A stretch of DNA of 64,000 nt from positions 30,837,667-30,901,666 of the forward strand of contig NC_088780.1 in the NCBI RefSeq assembly GCF_958450345.1, given 5' to 3'. The notes below the pieces were generated by a model. The model saw nothing but the letters and a program-made list of their open reading frames with translations. It made no database searches and was not told the origin of the DNA. The DNA is from Calliphora vicina (lineage: Eukaryota > Arthropoda > Insecta > Diptera > Calliphoridae). This document shows, piece by piece, positions 33,540 through 44,550 of the stretch; the stretch's first letter is position 1, and each line of letters starts with the position of its first letter. The translations under genes and the position numbers were made by a program.

Positions 33540-34517
33540 TTTGGAATTATTTTTCCTCATGCCAAAAGCTATCGAATCGATGACACAATATCGATTGCTA
33601 AATCGACTCACCCATCCTACTGCACATCCTAAATAGCTTGTTCTGTGCGCACTGTACGGCGTCTTTCGGGATGCGTATTATCGTTAAGAGTAAACATATT
33701 GCGAAAACGATCAATATTTTCTCGAATTAATCGCCCTGCTGGACGATTATGAGCACCACAAAATGCACGTAATTCCCTAAAAGTTTGTCGAATTGAATCA
33801 TGATTTTCAAAATAAATTTGAACAATTCGTAAACATTGCACTGGCTCATTATAAATTCCCAAACTAACCTCAACAAGTAAGAAAGCTATATTCGGCTATG
33901 CCGAATATTACATACCTTTCACCAAATTATACTTTAAAATATTTTTGTTTTTAAAATTTTTTTTCCAATTTCTTTTTTTTTTAATTTTAAAATTTTTTTT
34001 TTGGGAAAAGAATTATGGCAAAAAAAATTTTTTTTATGAAAAAAAATTCTGGTTAAAAAATATTTTTCCCGATTTTGACCATTGTAGGTCCAACTAACTA
34101 TGGCCTTACGTACGTTGAAATATCCATATTGTTTTATTATTAATGACTTAGTAATCCAGATATATGTAGATAAAAAATATGCCAAAAATCGAGGTTGTCC
34201 TGTTTTTTCCTATTTCTATGCCCTTTATGGGCCGATTTTCTCGATTTTAAATAGCAACCGAACCGGGTCTATAGCGGATATATTGATGTATGAATCATGT
34301 ATGTAAGTTATTTTGGGGATACGGAAAGCTGATTTCAACATACAGACATATATCGACTCCGCTATCTATAATGATATACTTTGTGGGGTCGCAAATGAAA
34401 AATGTAGAAATGCCACTCATGGTGAAGGATATAAAAATACCGAGAACTATCAAATTAGCTGTCACATAAAACATCGCTGTCAATTTAAAGTTATCCGCCT
34501 CTAAAAAACACCCTTTA
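33540..34517 (-). mobile_element. Mariner-like element, 5' half, split by a DINE copy
   Basis: The minus-strand reading starts at AAAGGGTGTTTTTTAGAGG (34515-34497). The N-terminal transposase frame is at 33862-33629: CLRIVQIYFENHDSIRQTF, RAFCGAHNRPAGRLIREN, THPERRRTVRTEQAI. These are the HTH and linker of a mariner transposase. The catalytic domain is absent. A DINE-like element at 33872-34434 separates the end from the gene. Confidence 0.65.
33872..34434 (-). mobile_element. DINE-like (family A) element
   Basis: Plus-strand start AACAAGTAAGAAAGCTATAT with hairpin ATTCGGCTATGCCGAAT, an A/T homopolymer zone, GCCGATTTTCTCGATTTTAA, GACTCCGCTATCTATAATG and the end CACTCATGGTGAAGGATATA. Both ends are present. 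Confidence 0.75.
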
Positions 34518-34518
34518 T

Positions 34519-35736
34519 ATACATACCCTGTAGCCAGCCCAGGACCATATGTCTCTATGTCAATACTATTTCTCTATAGACAATTGCACTAGTTAAAATG
34601 TCGACAAACTTTCCTTTAAGCGTCAGTAGAAATACATTAGAGACAACAGTTCTAGTGCATTTTTGGTGACATTGTCAACGATCGAGTCAATAGTTTGGTT
34701 TTTTTTTTATTATGCTGTATAGTCAATAGGTATAGAAAGTAACTACCTAGTCAATAGTGATACAGTCTACTGGTGGATTTTCAATGACAAGCTAATGTTA
34801 AATGTCAATAGAAGATTTCATTGGCTGGGGTACATATGGTAGTAGTGCTGCTGACAATGTCACTAGTAAATCACTACAAATTTACTATTGGCATTCCCTG
34901 CAGGGTACATACCCTGTAGGAAATGTCAATATTAAAAATGTGCTGAATCGCTATTGATTTTGTCAACAGTACTAGTTTCGAATTATACCCCATACAAGGC
35001 TTAGTGCTATAGACATTTAACATGTGCGTGTCATTGAAAATCCTCTAGTAACACTATGACTATTGACTTCCTATTGACTAGGTACTTCTCATGGATCCAT
35101 ATGGTGACATTAGAACCAGGATTTTCCTAGTACATTTCTATAACTTTTGGAACTTTCCTGTAAGCAATGTCAATAGTAAATAGGCGGTGTCATACTAGCG
35201 ACCAGTTTCTTTCACTCAAAACTGTTTCACTATTTACACTCCTATTTTTTTATAAAATTATTTGTTTTCTAATATGCCTTTTATAATTTTTTTCCCGCAT
35301 GTTGAACTGTATATTTTTTATATTTCTACACACAAAATAATAATTTTAATGCTTAAACAAAAATTTTCCAAATATTAATAAAACCACGCACTCGCTGTTT
35401 TTTAGTCAACCGGTTTTTTAATACTGAAAAAGAGAGAGCTATTGCGCAGTAGAATTTTTACGCATAAATAAACATAAATGTCAACAGAAGAGGCATTGTA
35501 TGGTGTACAATTAGTCGTCAATACTGTTGACCAAGTCAAGCGCGAGTCAATACAGTTTAACTATAGACATTTTCTTAAGGAATATTGACACGTTTGTTGA
35601 CAATGTCACTAGATATACACCACACTTTTTGTCTCTGTACTTTTTATATTGACACAGAAATGAAAGATTGGAGACATTTGAACTAGTACTGTTGACAAAA
35701 AGACATATGGACCCAGTCTGGCTGCAGGGTATGTAT
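34519..35736. mobile_element. Paired inverted-repeat element rich in TGTCAATAG words
   Basis: ATACATACCCTGTAGCCAG at the left faces CTGGCTGCAGGGTATGTAT at the right (one mismatch in 19). A CCATATGTCTCTATGTCAA block next to the left end matches the right arm too. At 34893-34918 CCCTGCAGGGTACATACCCT looks like a right end joined to a new left end, so two copies of about 396 and 820 bases may lie in tandem. About 15-20 copies of TGTCAATAG, CTATTGAC or CACTAG-type words fill it on both strands. No coding frame. Confidence 0.55.
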
Positions 35737-36420
35737 GCCTTTAATGACCTTGAAAGAAATTATTGTTTTTTCTTTTGTTAACAAGAAGAATTGTTTGTTT
35801 GTTTGTTTTTTGGAAATATGTGGCCAGCATCCTTTAGTTCACATATTGTTTCAACAGCTTCATTGTCTTAAATGTTCCAAAAAAAAAGTTATAGAACGTG
35901 CAATAAGGAAATATTGAAATTACAGAATAAAAAATTCAAATCTTCGCAGAAACTTAAAAGGGACATTTATATTTAATTCAATACTTTGTACAAATTGTAA
36001 ACAATAAAAATAATATTGAAATATTGTAAAAATATGAAAGGTCATGTTAAATTAGGAAAATAAGTTTCGGTTGTGCCGAACGTGTTATTTGTCATAGAAA
36101 AGTAAATATAGTTGTCAGAATAATTTAGACGTTGCATAGTAGGGAAACTGAAGTTAGAAGTTACAGATTTATTTCCACTTTTTTTCAGTTTAGTTCAGTT
36201 ATATAAAAAAGTAATTACTTTAAGACGAAATCTATGTCTGTCAATTAAGTCATGGATCTGTTTATATTTCCTTCTTGTTTAATTATTCTGGTTTTATTCC
36301 TGTAAATAATATTAATGGTAATATAAACTGCTTTAAAATATAATTTTGATTTTATCGAAACTTCATTAGAGCACAATGTCAATCATTCCTTTAGCACTTT
36401 CAATCATAAAAATGTACTTA
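35737..36420. other. Intron sequence with old repeat fragments
   Basis: 35840-36060 is an inverted copy of the 30830-31060 region. 36056-36095 has TTTCGGTTGTGCCGAACG, a DINE hairpin relic, and 36155-36185 AGAAGTTACAGATTTATTTCC is the arm of the CACAGTGG foldback family. Confidence 0.4.
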
Positions 36421-36645
36421 AAACCATTTCATAATCTCAATTTCCCCTGCGTACTGTGACATACCTGACTGTGACATTTACATAACAATGCATAACCTAA
36501 CATTGCAATGTATTGAGATTTTATTTTAACTGTGATTATTATGACCCTAGAAAAGATATTAAATCAAATTTACTTTGTTGGTAGCGATTAATGTTAACTA
36601 TTTAAGTAGTTTAACCCATGAGTATTCAAAGTACTTATGAAATAA
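36420..36645 (+). repeat. Dispersed repeat, copy 2 (partner at 22320-22545)
   Basis: Shares TTTTAACTGTGATTATTATG, CTTTGTTGGTAGCG and TAGTTTAACCCATGAGTATT with the copy at 22320, same orientation. Confidence 0.5.
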
Positions 36646-36819
36646 TGACTGGTGATTTATACAAAGTATCAGTAGGTACGAGGACGGGTCAATTAGTCTG
36701 TGACTTTTAGAATTTTCCGCCGCTTAACACTACTCCTGTCAACAAGCATTTATCAGTTGACTCCTGTCTAAATTTGAAAAAGCTGCATCATTTAGATTGA
36801 CAGCCGTGACTTGAGGAGA

Positions 36820-37010
36820 AATGGGAATAAAAGTGAATTTCGTGTGAATTATTTTTTACGGAAAAAACACCATCACTCAAACTAGCCTTGGTTTGATAAA
36901 TACGTTCTCATAGTATTTGCACCATCAATTTCAGTGGTAAAAAAAGTGGTTTACTGAATTTCGTTGTGGCCATGAAAGTACGGAAGATACCGATTCTGGA
37001 CTCTCAAAAT
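36820..37010 (+). pseudogene. Mariner transposase N-terminal fragment
   Basis: Readable in two frames: FRVNYFLRKKHHHSN, PWFDKY, then APSISVVKK and, after a one-base shift, WFTEFRCGHESTEDTDSG. These are the paired HTH motifs of mariner transposases. No catalytic part follows; it runs into a DINE fragment. Confidence 0.55.
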
Positions 37011-37136
37011 GAAAAAGATAGAAATTACAAACGGAATTACAAACTTATACATACAAGGTGGCGCAAAAGTAAACTTCCGATGTTTTTTGGCTGTAATTAA
37101 AAAAAAATAAAAACTTTGATTCTTCTTGTGGATTAT

Positions 37137-37891
37137 TATACCCTACACCACCATAGTGGGGAGGGTATTATGCGTTTGTGCAGATGTTTGTAACGCCCAA
37201 AAATATTAGTCTAACACCCACCTTAAAGTATACCGATCGACTTAGAATCACTTTCTGAGTCGATTAAACGATGTCCGTCCGTCCGTCCATCCGTCTGGTC
37301 GGCTGGCTGTCCATGTAAACCTTGTGCGCAGAGTACTGGTCGCAATTTCGAAGATATTTCGATCAAATTTGATACATATTATTTTTTCGGCTCAAGGACC
37401 AAGCCTATTGAAACTGGCTGAAATCGGTCCATTATTTCACCTAGCCCCCATACAAATGTCCTCCCGAAATTGGACTTTATCGGTCATAAATGTTTAATTT
37501 ATATATGTATCTCCACAAATTCCGCTCCAAATAAGTTTTATATACACAAAATTCATGTCACCAAATTTTGTTACGATAGGTCCATAATTAGTCATAGCAC
37601 CCATATAGACCCGCTTCCGAAAATCACTTTAACGTGCATAAATCGCTTAAAAATTTTGGTATACACACAAAATTGAACATAGTTAACTTTAATATAGACA
37701 TAAATCACACGACCTAATTTCATGATGATCGGTCCGTAATTGGTCATAGCCCCCATATAAGGCCCTCTTCCGAAAATCACTCAAAAATATAAATTATTGA
37801 AATTTTAAAAGAATTTTTTTTTTTGCTTTTTTACTTAGTGTAGGGTATTATATGGTCGGGCTTGACCGACCATACTTTCTTACTTGTTTTT
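37137..37891 (+). mobile_element. DINE-like (family B) element, full length
   Basis: Starts TATACCCTACACCACCATAG, contains GGAGGGTATTATGCGTTTG, GACTTAGAATCACTTTCTG, GAGTCGATTAAACGATG and GTCCGTCCGTCC, and ends with the hairpin ATGGTCGGGCTTGACCGACC and CTTTCTTACTTGTTTTT. A close relative at 40948-41702 differs at few positions. The layout (5' block, GTCGATT-CGTCCGTC core, 3' hairpin, CTTACTTGTTTTT) parallels family A. Confidence 0.8.
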
Positions 37892-37916
37892 ATTTGGTCT
37901 TTTAATTTTTTTTACA

Positions 37917-38686
37917 TCAAGTCGAGAATATGATGTCATGTAAATGGCCGCCGCCACAGTTGATTGTCATTTGAGCCCTTTTTATGGCATTTTCCATCAC
38001 TTTGGCCAAAACTTCCGGCGATAGGTACTCACATTCTTGACGGATATTGTCTTTAAGAGCTGCAAGAGTCTGAGGCTTGTTGACATAAACCCGCGACTTC
38101 AAAAAGTTCCACAAAAAGAAGTCTGGAGCGGTCAAATCAGGCGATCTTGCTGGCCAGTGCAAATCGCCAAAACGGAAGATTAGGCGCCCGGGAAATGCAT
38201 CCTTCAGCATATCGGTTGAGTCTGAGGCTTGTTGACATAAACCCGCGACTTCAAAAAGTTCCACAAAAAGAAGTCTGGAGCGGTCAAATCATGCGATCTT
38301 GCTGGCCAGTGCAAATCGCCAAAACGGGAAATTTGGCGCCCGGGAAATGCATCCTTCAGCATATCGGTTGTGGCACGTGCAGTGTGTGCCGTTGCACCGT
38401 CCTGTTGGAACCACATGTTTTCCAATCCCAATTCATCAAGTTGCGGCAAAAAGAACTCGTTGATCATTGCTCTGTAGCGCTCACCATTCACAGTAACCGT
38501 TTGGCCCGCGACGTCTTCGAAGAAAAAAGGTCCGATGACTCCTCCAGCGAAAACAGCACACCATACAGTGACTTTGAGCGAGTGTAATGGCTCTTCGTGG
38601 GTTACGCGCGGATTTTCAGTGCCCCAGAAGCGTAAATTTTGCTTATTTACGTACCCGCTTAGATGGAAATGGGCCTCATCACTCAT
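37917..38686 (-). pseudogene. Mariner transposase, N-terminus lost, 152-bp duplication
   Basis: From 38686: MSDEAHFHLSGYVNKQNLRF (first Asp), VTVWCAVFAGGVIGPFFFED, MWFQQDGATAHTARATTDML (second Asp), HWPARSHDLTAPDFFLWNFL (third Asp) and, after a frame change, LKDNIRQECEYLSPEVLAKV and GGGHLHDIIF to about 37920. So it is a DDD-type mariner enzyme. Bases 38069-38220 are repeated at 38221-38372. As 152 is not a multiple of three, the duplication shifts the frame. Confidence 0.8.
38069..38372. repeat. Tandem duplication, 152-bp unit
   Basis: TCTGAGGCTTGTTGACATAA starts at 38069 and again at 38221, and the two units are nearly identical up to CATATCGGTT. The duplication lies inside the mariner transposase and looks recent. 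Confidence 0.85.
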
Positions 38687-38936
38687 GATTATTTTTGATG
38701 AAAAATCATCTTCGATTATTGGTCAAATAAATAGTCAGCAATATTTCGCGTTCTGGAGCAGTGTAGCGTAACATTGTTTATTAACGTGTATTTCGCATGT
38801 GTTTACTACACAAATGTCAAAACAGAACTGACATTAGGGGCCAATCGCAAAATTTATAGCATTTTCTGATAGGAGGATTACTTTTGCGCCACCTTGTACC
38901 CTTGTCACTCATGGTGAAGGGTATAAAAATTAATAT

Positions 38937-39440
38937 TTAATGATATCGAATTTTTGTAAGGTTTTTATGAAGTCTTTTTTTATACATATTTTTATTAGTC
39001 ATATTAAATATATTTTATAGCATACTTATTGGCTTTTTAACCTGCTTGTGTGGGAACGTTGACCAAATGTGGGTTAAATATTTGTAGTTCTTAACATGTT
39101 TGTGTTTCTTTCAGCTAAATGCTTGAAGACTCTTGATGTATTATTTTAAATTCAAAAAAACATAAATTTCTTTTTATTATTTAACATTCACGAATAACTT
39201 GAAATGATTGTCAAATATTTCTGTCTTTGATGTTATAAAAATTTAGCTTTAAAATATGTATGTCTGTGTTTAAAAATAGATATGCAATTGAAATAATTTA
39301 CCAGAATAAGGAATTTATTATAAAAATAACATAATCAATAAAAAATAATAACATTTGCTTAGGGACTGAGCAAACGGTCGGAGTTTAATTTTTATGATAA
39401 ACAAAATTAAATTAATAACTTAAAAATTTAATAAAACAAA
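38937..39440. other. AT-rich intron sequence
   Basis: No repeat, exon or RNA gene recognised. Confidence 0.3.
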
Positions 39441-40096
39441 AAACAAGTAAGAAAACTATATTCGGCTGTGCCGAATCTTTTACCCGCTGTCTATACTTGA
39501 CAAATAATCATCATAACAATAAATGACATTTGTTGTCAAGACAAAGTTGTCTAAGCAAAAGCACTAACAATTTTATCATATCGAAGCAATAATACTAATC
39601 AATGGAGACTATACCTGTTCATTTTTTATTTAGACAACCATTTTGAAGTTTATCATGATAAAAATATATCAGGTATAACCAGGGGTATTATACCCATCAC
39701 CACAATATATTTTAAAGTAATATTAAAAACTATTTATATAAAAAAAATAGTGGGGAACAAATTTGTTGAAAAATATGTGAAAAAAAACTCAAGGTTTTTT
39801 GTTTATATCTCTGTCATTTGTGAGCCGATGTTTTAGATTTTAAAAATCAACCTAAGTTGGACTATAGCGGATATATTAATGTATCAATCATGTATGTTAG
39901 CTATTTTTGAGGCTTCGGAAAGTTGATTTCAACAGACGGATAGGGCTTCATCGACTCCACTATCTATACCGATCCAAAATTAGAGCATTTTAATTATAAA
40001 GGTTGTCTAAGTAAGAGTGTATTTTTTTAAATTTAGTGTCAAGTGGCAACTCTGAAATTTGGCAGCTGTCACATATGTTTATTGTGATTATTAAAA

Positions 40097-40273
40097 ATGG
40101 AGCGCTTCACGAAACAACAACGCGTTGTAATTGTGAAAACTTATTACAAAAATTTGGAAAGTTATGCTGAAATCGCTCGCAAACTTGGAAGAATTTTTAG
40201 TCGAGAAAGTGCACCTAATGTATCAACCATTCGAAGAGTGGTCAAATTTGATTGCTACAATTACGTGACATAA
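40097..40273 (+). pseudogene. Mariner transposase N-terminus, 58 codons
   Basis: MERFTKQQRVVIVKTYYKNL, ESYAEIARKLGRIFSRESAP and NVSTIRRVVKF form the first HTH domain of a mariner transposase, with a good ATG start and leader. The frame ends at TAA after VKFDCYNYVT, where unrelated sequence begins. A short protein with only the DNA-binding head could be made, but nothing shows that it is. Confidence 0.6.
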
Positions 40274-40503
40274 ACATATTATGGTTACCGCAATAATATG
40301 AAATAAACTTGTAAAAATGTTGAAGTGATTATGGTAAACATAACTATGAAAATCAGTTTAACTCTATTGCAGAGATTCTATAACCTTTCCTAGGCTTTTA
40401 AGTTAAGTTTCATAATGTTATGATCAAGGATCGTTACTCTAAAGTCGAGTGAAAAATTACGTTTCTAATAAAGTTTTGAATGTAATCAACTTGGAGTAAC
40501 ATT

Positions 40504-40662
40504 AGCGGTATTCACAATGTAGAGTACTTGGCCTAGTAAAAAAGCAAAAAAGCTATTTATTCACAAACATTTCAATTTCAAATGTATTTTGTTTTTAGTT
40601 TTTTGATATTGTGGTATTTTACTACATTACCAGGCCAAGTACTCTACATTGTGAATACCGCT
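40504..40662. mobile_element. MITE with ~30-bp inverted ends and 3-bp duplication
   Basis: AGCGGTATTCACAATGTAGA with GTACTTGGCC at the left is exactly matched by the complement GGCCAAGTAC, TCTACATTGTGAATACCGCT at the right. ATT flanks both ends. The 159-bp size, perfect arms and 3-bp duplication fit a young MITE, possibly of the PIF/Harbinger type, though the superfamily cannot be fixed. Confidence 0.8.
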
Positions 40663-40744
40663 ATTACAAACTATTGGTGTTGTTTCTTTGAAATAGTTTT
40701 GTCCAAAGTTTTGTTCTATATAAACAAATAAATTTTGACTTCAA

Positions 40745-40888
40745 AATAAATTTATTCGACTATCGATTAATCGACAATTATTGTTCGAATAATTTTTTAT
40801 TCTAATTTGAAAAATTTTATTCATTCGAAAAAAATATATATTTTTTTCTCGATTATTCGAATAATTTCTATTCGAATGACAAACCTAA
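40745..40888. mobile_element. hAT end fragment (ATTCGAATAATT-rich)
   Basis: TATTCGACTATCGATTAATC, GTTCGAATAATT and ATTCGAATGACAAACCTA resemble the arm of the hAT at 31299-33313. Only one end is present. Confidence 0.45.
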
Positions 40889-40947
40889 TTGCCACTCATG
40901 GTGAAGATATTGAAAAAGTTAGTTTGATTGGTTGTGCAAGACATATT

Positions 40948-41702
40948 TATACCCTACACCACCATAGTGGGGAGGGTATTATGCGTTTGTGCAGATGTTT
41001 GTAACGCCCAAAAATATTAGTCTAACACCCACCTTAAAGTATACCGATCGACTTAGAATCACTTTCTGAGTCGATTAAGCGATGTCCGTCCGTCCGTCCG
41101 TCTGGTCGGCTGGCTGGCTGTCCATGTAAACCTTGTGCGCAGAGTACAGGTCGCAATTTTGAAGTTATTTCGATGAAATTTGATACATATTATTTTTTCG
41201 TCTCAAGGACCAAGCCTATTGAAACTGGCTGAAATCGGTCCATTATTTCACTACAAATTTCATTACAAATGTCCTCCCGAAATTGGACTTTATCGGTCAT
41301 AAATGTTTAATTTATATATGTATCTCCACAAATTCCGCTCCAAATAAGTTTTATATACACAAAATTCATGTCACCAAATTTTGTTACGATCGGTCCATAA
41401 TTAGTCATAGCTCCCATATAGACCCGCTTCCGAAAATCACTTTAACGTGCATAAATCGCTTAAAAATGTTGGTAAATACACAAAATTCAACATAATTAAT
41501 TTTAATATAGACATAAATCACACGACCTAATTTCATGGTGATCGCTCCATAATTGGTCATAGCCCCCATATAAGGCCCACTTCCGAAAATCACTCAAAAA
41601 TATAAATTATTGATATTTTAAAAAAAAATTTTTTTGCTCTTTTACTTAGTGTAGGGTATTATATGGTGGGGCTTGACCGACCATACTTTCTTACTTGTTT
41701 TT
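40948..41702 (+). mobile_element. DINE-like (family B) element, second full copy
   Basis: Same structure as 37137-37891, from TATACCCTACACCACCATAG to GACCATACTTTCTTACTTG and T5. The left hairpin arm reads ATGGTGGGG, so one stem pair is altered. It differs also near 41250 (TTTCACTACAAATTTCATTA). Confidence 0.8.
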
Positions 41703-41951
41703 AAATATATACTAATTGCGCTATTAAAAATTAAAGAGCAGAATTTTTATTGATTGCACTGTGCTACAAAATAAAAACAATATTAATATAATGTGAAAAT
41801 AATCCCAAATCTAATATAACTAAATGAAATTATTACAACTAAATGATGCAGTTGAACTGGGTAAAAATAGTTAAAAAGAAAAAAAAACGTATTGTTGAAT
41901 TTACATTTGATTTTAAAATATGTACAATGTCTAAAGGTAGGAGTAAATAAA
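41703..41951. other. AT-rich sequence without recognised feature
   Basis: Nothing seen. Confidence 0.3.
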
Positions 41952-42059
41952 ATATCGAGCCCTTAGCGCCAAATTATCGTAAGCGACAAAACACAAATTT
42001 TACAGGAGAAGGTTTTTTTGATTATTTTAAAATTTATACATAGAATTAAAAATGTTATG

Positions 42060-43124
42060 ATGCGATATAATATAGTTTCGTTCAAGCTATTTGTCTATTT
42101 TTCAAAAATATTTATAACTTTTGACAATTATTGAAAATTGAAAAATAAGACAAAAAATATTTTTTATTGAATTTTTGCATAGATACAAATTTTTCGAATT
42201 GAAATAACATTTTTATTTATGAATAGTTTTTAATGAAATTGCACAGTTACGTAGACTTTTCTATTTAAAATGGAAAAATAAAAACGAATTTTAAAATTTA
42301 TTATCAACAATCCCGCAATTCTCAAAAAAGTGTTGAAAAATGGAAATTTTTAGTTTTTTAGCTATAATATCTATACCAGGGACGGGGTTATCGGAACCCT
42401 TTACAAAATAATTAAAAACATATTGGGCCAACTAAAATCGGTTAATATGTATTGATATCGAATATGCGATTTGAGAATTTTTTCCCTAAATTTTAATTTT
42501 ACATAAAAAATAGGTATTATTTGAATAGACCTGGTCCCCTTGGTAACAACAATTTTATAATTTTTTTCATTTAAAATATTTTATGAAAACCTAGCTTTAG
42601 AAAGTATAAATTCCTTATACAGCCTCTTAGAAATTTTTGCGATAACTTAAAATTAAAAAAGTTCTTTTTTTCCCAAAAAAATTTGCGAAAAATCACCTTT
42701 TTAAATTTTTTTAAATACAAATGCATATAACTTTGGACTTAGTCATTATTTTTAAACAATTTATTTTCTATTTGACACATACATATGTTGTTAGTATAAT
42801 AAAGGAAAACTGGAGAAAATCGGGAAATATTTGGAGTAGGGTGGATAAAAATGTTTAAAATTTAATTTTCAAATGCGATTATCTCCTAAGCTATAAGAGA
42901 TAATTGATAGCTACGACAAGGTTTTTTATAGCTCTCGATGAGAAGATTCTATACGTGTGTCCTACTTTGAGGACCCTTGGTCGTGCCCCTGGTGGGCCCA
43001 AGAGGTCCACGTTCAGAACTTAAACTCGACAATACTTCCTCTTTGCGCATGTGAAATTTCATTCTACCAATCTAACCATTTAGAAGTTACAGATTTATTT
43101 CCCTCTTTTTTTTCTATACCACTG
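42060..43124. mobile_element. Foldback (CACAGTGG family) copy, left end missing
   Basis: Core blocks from GTCTATTTTTCAAAAATATTT to CTGGTCCCCTTGGTA and the right arm (GGGCCCAAGAGGTCCAC, AACTTAAACTCGACAATAC, TTATTTCCCTC, ATACCACTG) match 4327-5721 in order. The left CACAGTGG arm is absent. Confidence 0.65.
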
Positions 43125-43215
43125 AGTGTCGCTTACGATAAAATTCGTTTACTGTAAAATGTAAACATTAACTTACGATAAAATCTTACCCCCTATAATT
43201 TTGAAGTTAAATACC

Positions 43216-44550
43216 ATGATGGAAGATAATGGAACATCAAGTGGTGCTATACCTAAGGTTGGAAATAAGATAAGTAAAACTAAATCTCCAGTTCAAACAG
43301 GTATGCTTAGATATATAAGAATTAATAAGCGAAATTTAAGTCCCCAGAAAAGTCTGCCTTCTGAGAAGAAGCAAAAAATTACTGATAACCCCTTGAAAAG
43401 TAACCGTTTTGCTCTCTTGAGTGAGGAAGATTCTAATCGTCAAAAAAATGATGATAAATCCATCCGTAAACCGTTAAAACCACCACCAATATTCCTTCGT
43501 GAAACTAGCTCTAATAGCTTAGTGAAATCATTTATTGAACTCATTGGAAAAAATAATTTTCATATTGTTCCAATAAGAAAAGGAGGTGTGCAAGAGACAA
43601 AAATAGTTGTATACACTGAGGATTGTTATAGAAAAATTTCTCAACACCTAAATGACAGTAAGAAAAACTTTTATACATATCAACTTAAGAGTTGCAAGGG
43701 CTTGATAGTGGTCATAAAAGGTATAGAGTCCAGTGTAGATACAAACGAAATCAAGGAGGCCCTGGAAGAATTGGGCTATCAGACAAAGAATGTAGTCAAT
43801 ATCTTTAATAGAGACAAGGTTCCTCAGCCAATGTTTAGGGTTGAGTTAGAGCCTGATGATAGGAAATTAAAAAATAATGAAACTCACCCTATATACACTC
43901 TAAGATATTTGTTGAATCGTAGAGTAAATATAGAGGAACCTCTTAAGCGTAATCGTCCAGTTCAGTGTAGTAATTGTCAGGAATTTGGACATACACGTAA
44001 TTATTGTACCCTACGCACAGTATGTGTTGCATGCGGAGGCCTGCACTCTTCGTCACAATGTGATATAGTTGAGAATGGTCTGAGTAGGAAATGTGGTAAC
44101 TGCGGTGGAGATCATTCTGCTAATTATCGCGGATGCCCGGTCTACAAGGAGTTACTAAAAAGATTAAGAGAGAGGCAAAAGCTGTTGAGAGGTGAAATAG
44201 TTGAATCAACACCTACAAATTCGGTATCTACATCTAGACCACTAAGCTCTGGAGTAGATTTTTCAAATGATAAAATAAATGCGGCTCATCCAGTATCACA
44301 GGAAAATGGCCAGGGAGCTACAATTAATGCTGGAGCCAGCTCATACGCCAGTATTTTAAAAACGGGTTATCAAAAGCCAAAAGTCCCCCAAAATATGGGA
44401 GGGTTGGAAAACCTTATGCAAACACTTACTGAGAATATTTCCTCTCTTAATCAAAATATGACTAACTTCATGTCATCCATGCAAAACACAATACAAGAGC
44501 TTCTGAGAGCACAGAACCAAATGATTCAAATTCTATTAACAAGAAAATGA
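43216..44550 (+). CDS. LINE ORF1: Gag-like nucleic-acid-binding protein with zinc knuckles
   Basis: 444 residues from ATG at 43216 (a second ATG follows at 43219). The in-frame TTG at 43201 is outside the element and is not a eukaryotic start. Residues ~1-110 are basic and disordered. Residues ~110-240 form the domain that precedes zinc knuckles in Jockey-type ORF1 proteins (LKSCKGLIVVIKGIESSVDT, YTLRYLLNRRVNIEEPLKRN). From residue 251 come three CCHC knuckles: CSNCQEFGHTRNYC, CVACGGLHSSSQC and CGNCGGDHSANYRGC. The C-terminus has a Gln/Asn-rich coiled-coil-like helix. Its role is packaging of LINE RNA into particles. The closest fly relatives are X-element/jockey ORF1 proteins. Confidence 0.85.
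   Translation: MMEDNGTSSGAIPKVGNKISKTKSPVQTGMLRYIRINKRNLSPQKSLPSEKKQKITDNPLKSNRFALLSEEDSNRQKNDDKSIRKPLKPPPIFLRETSSNSLVKSFIELIGKNNFHIVPIRKGGVQETKIVVYTEDCYRKISQHLNDSKKNFYTYQLKSCKGLIVVIKGIESSVDTNEIKEALEELGYQTKNVVNIFNRDKVPQPMFRVELEPDDRKLKNNETHPIYTLRYLLNRRVNIEEPLKRNRPVQCSNCQEFGHTRNYCTLRTVCVACGGLHSSSQCDIVENGLSRKCGNCGGDHSANYRGCPVYKELLKRLRERQKLLRGEIVESTPTNSVSTSRPLSSGVDFSNDKINAAHPVSQENGQGATINAGASSYASILKTGYQKPKVPQNMGGLENLMQTLTENISSLNQNMTNFMSSMQNTIQELLRAQNQMIQILLTRK

Larger units (their letters stand above)
37054..38896 (-). mobile_element. Mariner element with perfect 19-bp ends
   Basis: CAAGGTGGCGCAAAAGTAA at 37054-37072 and its exact complement at 38878-38896, flanked by TA at 37052-37053 and 38897-38898. 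It contains a broken transposase (37917-38686) and a nested DINE family B element (37137-37891). The transposase reads toward the left end. The N-terminal third of the gene is deleted. Confidence 0.85.
37011..38936 (-). mobile_element. DINE-like (family A) 5' fragment split by a mariner
   Basis: Left part 37011-37053 has GAAATTACAAACGGAATTAC and AAACTTATAC, right part 38897-38936 has CACTCATGGTGAAGGGTATA. Put side by side they match the first ~80 bases of family A. The mariner at 37054-38896 lies exactly between them at a TA. Confidence 0.65.
39441..40912 (-). mobile_element. DINE-like (family A) element, interrupted by other elements
   Basis: The 3' end is AAACAAGTAAGAAAACTATA with hairpin ATTCGGCTGTGCCGAAT (39461-39477). 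The body runs to about 39984 (GACTCCACTATCTATACCG). The 5' end ACTCATGGTGAAGATAT reappears at 40893-40910. Between them lie a mariner fragment, a MITE and a hAT end. Confidence 0.6.

Noticed and set aside
37470..41593. Near-identical 62-70-codon frames in two places
   Set aside because: They are part of the two family B DINE copies and are not genes; their likeness is that of the elements.
43201..43215. Upstream TTG as start of LINE ORF1
   Set aside because: It lies in the probable target duplication outside the element, and a eukaryotic message would use the ATG at 43216.
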